DNA from: Chloroflexota bacterium
GTDB taxonomy: Bacteria; Chloroflexota; Anaerolineae; J036; Brachytrichaceae
Reading direction: 5' to 3'
DNA: 39,135 bases
Assembly (NCBI GenBank): GCA_030550095.1
Contig: JAUQQA010000022.1
Coordinates: 1-39,135, forward strand
The position numbers were made by a program, and so were the translations under genes. Below are positions 35,301-39,135 of the stretch, piece after piece. A model generated the notes under the pieces. That model was not told the DNA's origin. It did no database searches and worked only from the letters and a program-made list of their open reading frames with translations. The first letter of the stretch is position 1; every line of letters begins with the position of its first letter.

Positions 35301-37408
35301 CAGCCCCGGCTCAAGTCCGCGTAGAGACGATACTCCAGCACCTCGGTGAAGGCGCGTTCCTTCGCGCGCCATCCCTCCGTGCCTGCGTTCAAGTCGGGGT
35401 TGTTGCCATACTCGCGCGGCGTCAAGCCGCACTGCGCCAGTTGTTCGCGCACTGCCTGTGCGACTTCGGCTCTGCCCAGCGGCGAGCGTTGGCGCAGAGC
35501 GGCGTAGAGCGCGCTGCGCAGCAACGTCACCTGCACGAAGTCGTTGAAGTGCCCTGCTTGCAACGAGGCATCTTGGCGGTTATCGGTGAAGGTGAGCAGC
35601 TTGTCACGCAAGCCATGCTTTGGCGCCTCGCGCAGCAGCGTCATCGCCATCACCGTTGTTGCGCTGCTGCGCCCTTCCGCCGTCAGCCCGCCTAACTTGA
35701 CGAACTCGCTGTCGTGCAGCGTGTAATACTCGCCGCAGTTGAAGCAAATCAAAAACGGCTCCGGCTGCCACCACATTTGAACCGCGCCAGGGCGCTGGGT
35801 TGTGCTGAGCTTGCCGTCGGGGGATACCCACACGCGCTCCCCTTGGTACGCTCGCCGATCACGCTTCAGCTTGCCCTGCGCCTCGAACCACTCCTCGGGT
35901 AGCTGGACCTCTTCGTCCTCCGCGGCGAGCATGAGATAGCCGCGCTGTGCTCCGTCCTCCTGCTCGAAGTCTGAGAACGCCGAGACCGGCACCACGTCTT
36001 TGGATCGGCGCACGACGTGGTAATACTCCTGTCCGCATTGGCGGCAAAAGCGCAGCGGCACCAACAGCCGACCGTCCTCAAGCTGGAGCTGCCCGCTGGT
36101 GCTCAACACGCGGCGATCGGGCGGCTCGAGCGTCGCTTCGACCGTGCGCCCTTGGCTGACAAACTGATGCAGCTTGAAGCTGAACACGGGACGCCCGCCT
36201 TCGCGCAGTTGCGCGCCATGCACCAGCCAGCGCTCCAACGTCGCCGCGCACTCCTGCGGGTCGCGCCCCACGCTCTTGCTGAGCGCCTGAGCGACCTCCG
36301 AGAGCGGCTTTGGGTCGCGCCGACGCAGCCGCCCGTCTGCCTCTGCCACTACCCCGAGCGCGCCTTCGATCCAGCGCGCCAACGGATGCGCGCGGAACGC
36401 CGCTGGGTCGTTCGGCGGCGGGTCGTCGAAGCGCGCGCGCAGCGCGTCGTGCTCGTCTTCGCGCAGCGGTCCGGCGGTGATCGTGCGCAGCGTCTCCTCG
36501 ATCACCTCGTCCGCCGTGAAGGGATGCCCGAAGAAGCGCGCGGCGAAGTCAGCGATGGTGGCGCGGCGTTGCTCGGGCGTGCTGGTGCGGTCCGCCACCA
36601 TCGTCGCGCTGGTGCCGATGTGGATCAAGCCCTCGGCGGCGGAGCGCGCCTTCAGCCGACGCACCAACATCGCCACGTCCGCGCCTTGGCGCCCGCGGTA
36701 AGTGTGCAGCTCGTCGAAGACCAAAAAGCGCAGCGCGTTCTCACCGAGCAAGCCCCGATCCGCGAAGCGCAGCATCAGCAGCTCCACCATCACGTAGTTG
36801 GTGAGCAGGATGTGCGGCGGGTTTTGGCGCAGTCGCTGGCGTTCCTCCTCGGGGGTCTCGCCGGTGTACTTGGCAAACGTGAGCGGGAAGGTGCCGACGC
36901 CGTGGCGACGCTCGTACTGCGCCTTGAAGCGCTGCAGGGCGTCGAGCTGCGAGTTCACCAGCGCGTTCATCGGATACACCACGAGCGCGACGACGTGCTG
37001 CGGGCGCAGCAGGTTTTGGCGCAGCACAAAGTCGGCGATCGGGATGAAGTAGCACAGGCTTTTGCCCGAGCCCGTGCCGCTGGTGACCACGAAACTGCGC
37101 CCTTGCGCGGCGAGGTCCAGCGCGTCTGCCTGGTGTTGGTGCAGGCGCAACGTCGCGCCGTCGGGGGTGCGAAAGATCGCTGCTGTGGTCGGGTGGATCG
37201 CCCCTTGTTGCGCCAGCGCGTCCAACGTCTGCGCGGGCTGGTAGCTCGGGCTGAGCTGGAGCAACGGCTCGGGCCACAGCTCGCCCTTGTCGTGCATCAC
37301 CTGCTGGTCCACGAACTCGCGGATGCGCGGGTCGGCGATGGTGAGGTAGCTGCGCACGAAGTCGCGGTAGGTGCGGATCAGCGTCTCGTGCAGGTCGAAG
37401 ATGCTCAT
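32357..37408 (-). CDS. Large DUF1998-type DEAD/DEAH helicase with C-terminal Vsr/DUF559-like nuclease domain
   Basis: This 1683-residue protein is a superfamily 2 helicase. Motif I is TSGTGSGKS (about residue 107), motif Ia is VVYPMNALVNSQ, motif II is the DELH box (about 231) and motif III is GTSAT. Motifs V-VI are LGVDIATLE and AQRSGRAGRQGQ (about 991). Two CxxC pairs, CRQC (about 454) and CFNC (about 555), lie between the RecA lobes. CNVC/CPSC (about 1276-1293) forms another probable zinc site. KACYECLLSFDNQ with LDRH (about 1529) is the DUF1998 cysteine motif. The last 90 residues, with VADFFY (about 1619), IFCDGSVHD and GYTVITIRYDRD, look like a Vsr/DUF559-type nuclease. ATG 37408 follows the PIN stop by 16 bases and has AAGGGGGA before it. 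The family is related to helicases of DISARM, Druantia and MrfA, but the exact subfamily is not settled. Confidence 0.85.
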   Translation of the reverse strand: MSIFDLHETLIRTYRDFVRSYLTIADPRIREFVDQQVMHDKGELWPEPLLQLSPSYQPAQTLDALAQQGAIHPTTAAIFRTPDGATLRLHQHQADALDLAAQGRSFVVTSGTGSGKSLCYFIPIADFVLRQNLLRPQHVVALVVYPMNALVNSQLDALQRFKAQYERRHGVGTFPLTFAKYTGETPEEERQRLRQNPPHILLTNYVMVELLMLRFADRGLLGENALRFLVFDELHTYRGRQGADVAMLVRRLKARSAAEGLIHIGTSATMVADRTSTPEQRRATIADFAARFFGHPFTADEVIEETLRTITAGPLREDEHDALRARFDDPPPNDPAAFRAHPLARWIEGALGVVAEADGRLRRRDPKPLSEVAQALSKSVGRDPQECAATLERWLVHGAQLREGGRPVFSFKLHQFVSQGRTVEATLEPPDRRVLSTSGQLQLEDGRLLVPLRFCRQCGQEYYHVVRRSKDVVPVSAFSDFEQEDGAQRGYLMLAAEDEEVQLPEEWFEAQGKLKRDRRAYQGERVWVSPDGKLSTTQRPGAVQMWWQPEPFLICFNCGEYYTLHDSEFVKLGGLTAEGRSSATTVMAMTLLREAPKHGLRDKLLTFTDNRQDASLQAGHFNDFVQVTLLRSALYAALRQRSPLGRAEVAQAVREQLAQCGLTPREYGNNPDLNAGTEGWRAKERAFTEVLEYRLYADLSRGWRFTRPNLEQVGLLRIAYRGLQDCCADARWETDAALAPLAQHPPEKRKVVVRAVLDYLRRKLAINAPCLQPETQSTFRRRVEQELNPFWGFEPEERLQEAKLAMVNTAANGRGRGVVSLGERSAIGRYLQRELGSIPDYERFIRALCDLLVSHDLLHLLGEGSYQLNHAALCWELGDGTAPSPDPITRRRIPGAKQLNTGVNAFFQALYRTPPCALITMEAREHTAQVVTPGERERREARFRGDNPQRPLPYLVCSPTMELGVDIATLELVHLRNVPPTPANYAQRSGRAGRQGQPGLILTYCGAYNQHDQYFFRHREAMVVGSVRPPRLELANQALLRTHIHAEWLAEVGLPLKESIGDVIVLEDEEALPLREDVRQQLQLSEARRQRVLERVMQALARDHERLQQTAWWSEQWVREVIAGAAERFDRAFDRWRELYRTVQAELLAAQQRLQIPRLSRDERNEAQQKMNQAVRQRSLLLQEDVQREESDFYPYRYLAAEGFLPGYNFPALPVRAWVPRGSEGEFISRPRTLALTEFAPRNIVYHEGEKWEVSSFQAPAGGLANRRTSVRACNVCGALIERGAQLSADLCPSCHSPVGEGHSELVIALEMPNVRLRRTQRITSDEEERSRRHYRVRLAYDLRNSQQEHADLVSTEGAVLGAFTYALAAELHFINRGHSAQPDFPVHLESGEFAREDDNQGTRRDRPPTATSAPERVALTVRVTQDVLLFRPEHPAAEEGWWWSLAYALRRGIGRVFELEESELGVDVVGEGAWRRVLFYENAEGSLGVLAQLAHSPRAFARCAREALAVCHFDPDTGANTSETCAKACYECLLSFDNQQHALWLDRHAVRDALLALSRADALHRYGNRSWHEQLAFLRARTDARSDLERAFLNALAERRLRLPTEAQHHVSEEGCVADFFYAPRTLIFCDGSVHDAPEQRARDAAQRQQLREKGYTVITIRYDRDLAAQLAEHPAVFGESA

Positions 37409-37424
37409 CGCGTCTTTTCCCCCT

Positions 37425-37931
37425 TCAACACTTGAAGCCAAGGCGTCGGAGCATTTCAAACGTGTTGATGAATTCAACGCCAAAGTGCCTGCAAACATTC
37501 GGCAACTTCACGTGCCCATGCACTCGCTCCGTTCTCGGGTCTATGTACTCTTGGCGTTCTGCTTCCAGCGTCACGACGATTTGCCCGCTTGCGGCTGCTT
37601 GGGCTACAACCCAAGGGTCAGCGCTCGCAAGAAAGGTTGTTGCATGTTGCGGCTCGTAGCGCTCAATGACCAATTCGGCAATCTCCTGATACTTGGCGCT
37701 CACAGCCAGCCCTGGCTGTAGAAACAACGTGGCGTTTGCCTTCGCCCAGTCGCTGAGCGCATCAGATTTTCTGTTTGTCAGCTCATCAAACACCGCGGCG
37801 CAGCTTATCCATTTTCCTTGCTTGCCCCATCGCTCCAGACTTCTCCAGAAGCTTGGGAATAGATCGAAGGCATAGTATTGCTGATATGCAGTGATGAACA
37901 CGCTGGTGTCAATGCAAAACTTCTTTTGCAT
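37425..37931 (-). CDS. DUF4411-like PIN-domain protein, putative toxin ribonuclease
   Basis: The 168-residue protein has a PIN fold: D8 in FCIDTSVFI, a mid-protein DEL (about residues 46-48) and ADPWVVAQAA near residue 106 supply the acidic metal site. The segment YYAFDLFPSFWRSLERW is typical of the DUF4411 family, which is commonly encoded next to XRE-ImmA/IrrE proteins as a toxin-antitoxin pair. The stop of the upstream regulator overlaps this ATG by one base (TGATG), so translation is probably coupled; a GTG three bases earlier is possible. My hand count over 37441-37920 gives about 54% G+C, well below the helicase gene (62-72% in sampled lines). RNase activity is inferred from the fold, not shown. 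Confidence 0.85.
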   Translation of the reverse strand: MQKKFCIDTSVFITAYQQYYAFDLFPSFWRSLERWGKQGKWISCAAVFDELTNRKSDALSDWAKANATLFLQPGLAVSAKYQEIAELVIERYEPQHATTFLASADPWVVAQAAASGQIVVTLEAERQEYIDPRTERVHGHVKLPNVCRHFGVEFINTFEMLRRLGFKC

Positions 37932-39112
37932 CACTGGTTGTGGGCGCGCAGGACGTGCTGGCTGAGTGTTGCAGGGGAGACGTTGAGCAATTGCGCCGCT
38001 TCAGTGATCAGCAAGCGCCCACTGCTCACTGCTTGCACCACAGCCTCAACCAAAGGGCGGCCGTTGCGAGCGTGCAGGTTGGCGCGAAGGCTCCCTCCGC
38101 TGCCCTCAGCTTTCTGCGCGTGCACTTGGTCATGCTGTTCCTGGAGATCATGCCACACCTCGAGAAAGCGCGCCTCGTCTATCAGCCTTAGCGCCCGCGC
38201 GCGCACCAGCGCAGCGAGATTGCTCACGAGGAAGTAGCGCGCCTGTGCTTCCACCTGCTTGAGCACGTCCCCATCCTGCACCGCGCTGCGCTGCCAGCGC
38301 TCGACGAACAGCTCGCGTGGCATCAGCACCTCTGCAGCGACGCGATTGCAGAACACCTCCACCTGCAACCCTTCCTGCTGCTGAGCCTCGAAAACTGCCG
38401 CTGGGTTAGAGACCCCTGTCGTGCCAATCCAAAGGTGCGCCAGCTCATGCGCAAAGGTGAAAATACGCCCTGCAACGCTGTCACGCGCGTTGATGAAAAT
38501 CACCGGCGCGTAAGGGTCTGCCAATGCGAAGCCTCGAAATTCATCCACGCTCAGCGGGCGATGGGCATTGCCCTGAGCAACGCCGCTTTGTAGGACAAGG
38601 ATGCCTGCTTGCTCTGCGTGCTGAACGAGGCGGCTCAGGTGACGCTTTAGATCGTTGAGGCCGCTCGCTGTGGGCAAAGGCAAGTTCAGCCTCTCGCGGA
38701 TATCCTGTGCCACCTGTTCGGGATCGGCATCTGGGCGGTAACGCCCCACGAAGGACAACCGCGCAAAGCCCTGCTCTGCTCGCCATTCGCGTAACCAGTC
38801 GCGTTTGCGCAGAGCATCGTTGAGCGTGTCCTCCAACTCAGGGCTGAAGTGAGGACGTTGAGAGGTATTCGGTGTGCGAAAGTCAACGATGGTCGGGAGT
38901 AGCGTAAGCGGCGGCCGCTCGAGGAAGAAGTAACCGATAGGCACATGCAACGCGCCGGCAAGCTTCCACGCTTGGCGCCACGTCGGAAACGCGCTGCCTT
39001 CCTCCCAAGCGCGGATCTTTGCTTGCCTGACGCTCAAGCGCTGCGCCAACTGCTCATGCGTCAACCTTGCGCGCTCGCGCGCCCAGCGCAGCATGTGTCC
39101 CTTGATCGGCAA
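37931..39112 (-). CDS. XRE-family regulator fused to ImmA/IrrE (DUF955) metalloprotease
   Basis: The 393-residue protein begins with a helix-turn-helix (about 7-60; MLRWARERARLTHEQLAQRLSVRQAKIRAWEEG). The ImmA/IrrE peptidase domain (about 120-275) has the zinc motif HELAH at 222-226 and a downstream NRVAAEVLMPRE segment supplying a further ligand. A C-terminal helical region (about 350-393), VEAVVQAVSSGRLLITEAAQLLNVSPATLSQHV, looks like a second helix-turn-helix. It probably represses its own operon and acts as antitoxin to the overlapping PIN gene. The TTG at 39112 has GAGAGG about 5 bases before it; ATG 39094 is an alternative. The frame stays open to the window edge, so a start further upstream cannot be excluded. 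Confidence 0.87.
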   Translation of the reverse strand: MPIKGHMLRWARERARLTHEQLAQRLSVRQAKIRAWEEGSAFPTWRQAWKLAGALHVPIGYFFLERPPLTLLPTIVDFRTPNTSQRPHFSPELEDTLNDALRKRDWLREWRAEQGFARLSFVGRYRPDADPEQVAQDIRERLNLPLPTASGLNDLKRHLSRLVQHAEQAGILVLQSGVAQGNAHRPLSVDEFRGFALADPYAPVIFINARDSVAGRIFTFAHELAHLWIGTTGVSNPAAVFEAQQQEGLQVEVFCNRVAAEVLMPRELFVERWQRSAVQDGDVLKQVEAQARYFLVSNLAALVRARALRLIDEARFLEVWHDLQEQHDQVHAQKAEGSGGSLRANLHARNGRPLVEAVVQAVSSGRLLITEAAQLLNVSPATLSQHVLRAHNQ

Positions 39113-39135
39113 TCGAACCTCTCCGCGCTGCGCTC

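Noticed and set aside
36017-37435. 472-codon open frame on the plus strand opposite the helicase gene
   Set aside because: It is antisense to conserved helicase motifs, arginine/glutamine/alanine-rich in the way of high-GC antisense frames, and matches no domain.
32357-39112. Assignment to DISARM or Druantia by name
   Set aside because: Only the helicase type is shared; none of the other required components is seen in the window.
1-39135. tRNA genes, CRISPR arrays, insertion sequences and prophage genes
   Set aside because: I scanned the intergenic gaps and found no T-arm/anticodon pattern, no regularly spaced repeats and no transposase or integrase.

Overview
This 39 kb window is high-GC bacterial chromosome with tightly packed genes. 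The best guess is a member of the Chloroflexota, at moderate confidence. The clues are a folate/FAD tRNA methyltransferase (TrmFO), an actinobacterial-type short xylose isomerase, LytR-CpsA-Psr and SH3b cell-surface proteins of a monoderm style, and very large multidomain exoproteins ending in a short hydrophobic FLPxV-type tail. No rRNA, tRNA, CRISPR array or insertion sequence was recognised.

Layout. Positions 1-1746 hold the end of a fasciclin-domain gene converging on an ammonium transporter (amt) across a strong shared terminator; amt has a long, structured and unexplained upstream region. Positions 2140-8378 run on the plus strand: an LCP-family surface protein, a cyclophilin, glutamate racemase, a PHP-domain phosphoesterase-like protein, and an aldolase/dehydrogenase fusion. 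Positions 8480-11217 hold an unrecognised helical protein, an SPFH-SHOCT protein and a sarcosine-oxidase-like flavoenzyme, each with a strong ribosome binding site. An FtsK/SpoIIIE translocase follows (11257-13770).

Positions 13871-23805 contain two giant convergent secreted proteins: an extracellular nuclease fused to a beta-propeller-like region and Ig domains, and a subtilisin-like protease with long C-terminal extensions. They share one terminator and almost the same C-terminal tail. Next come xylose isomerase overlapping RNase HII (plus strand). The minus-strand genes that follow are GNAT/FemAB-like acyltransferase, peptide deformylase, PLP aminotransferase, trmFO, a histone-deacetylase-family hydrolase and an MFS transporter.

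The last 7 kb (32357-39112, minus strand) is the most interesting part. It is an apparent three-gene operon: an XRE-ImmA/IrrE metalloprotease regulator, a DUF4411-type PIN-fold putative toxin overlapping it, and a 1683-residue DUF1998-type helicase with zinc clusters and a C-terminal Vsr/DUF559-like nuclease domain. This looks like a toxin-antitoxin pair coupled to a helicase-nuclease, plausibly a defence system. The PIN gene has clearly lower G+C than its neighbours. The window ends just upstream of the first gene of this operon, so further partners may lie outside.
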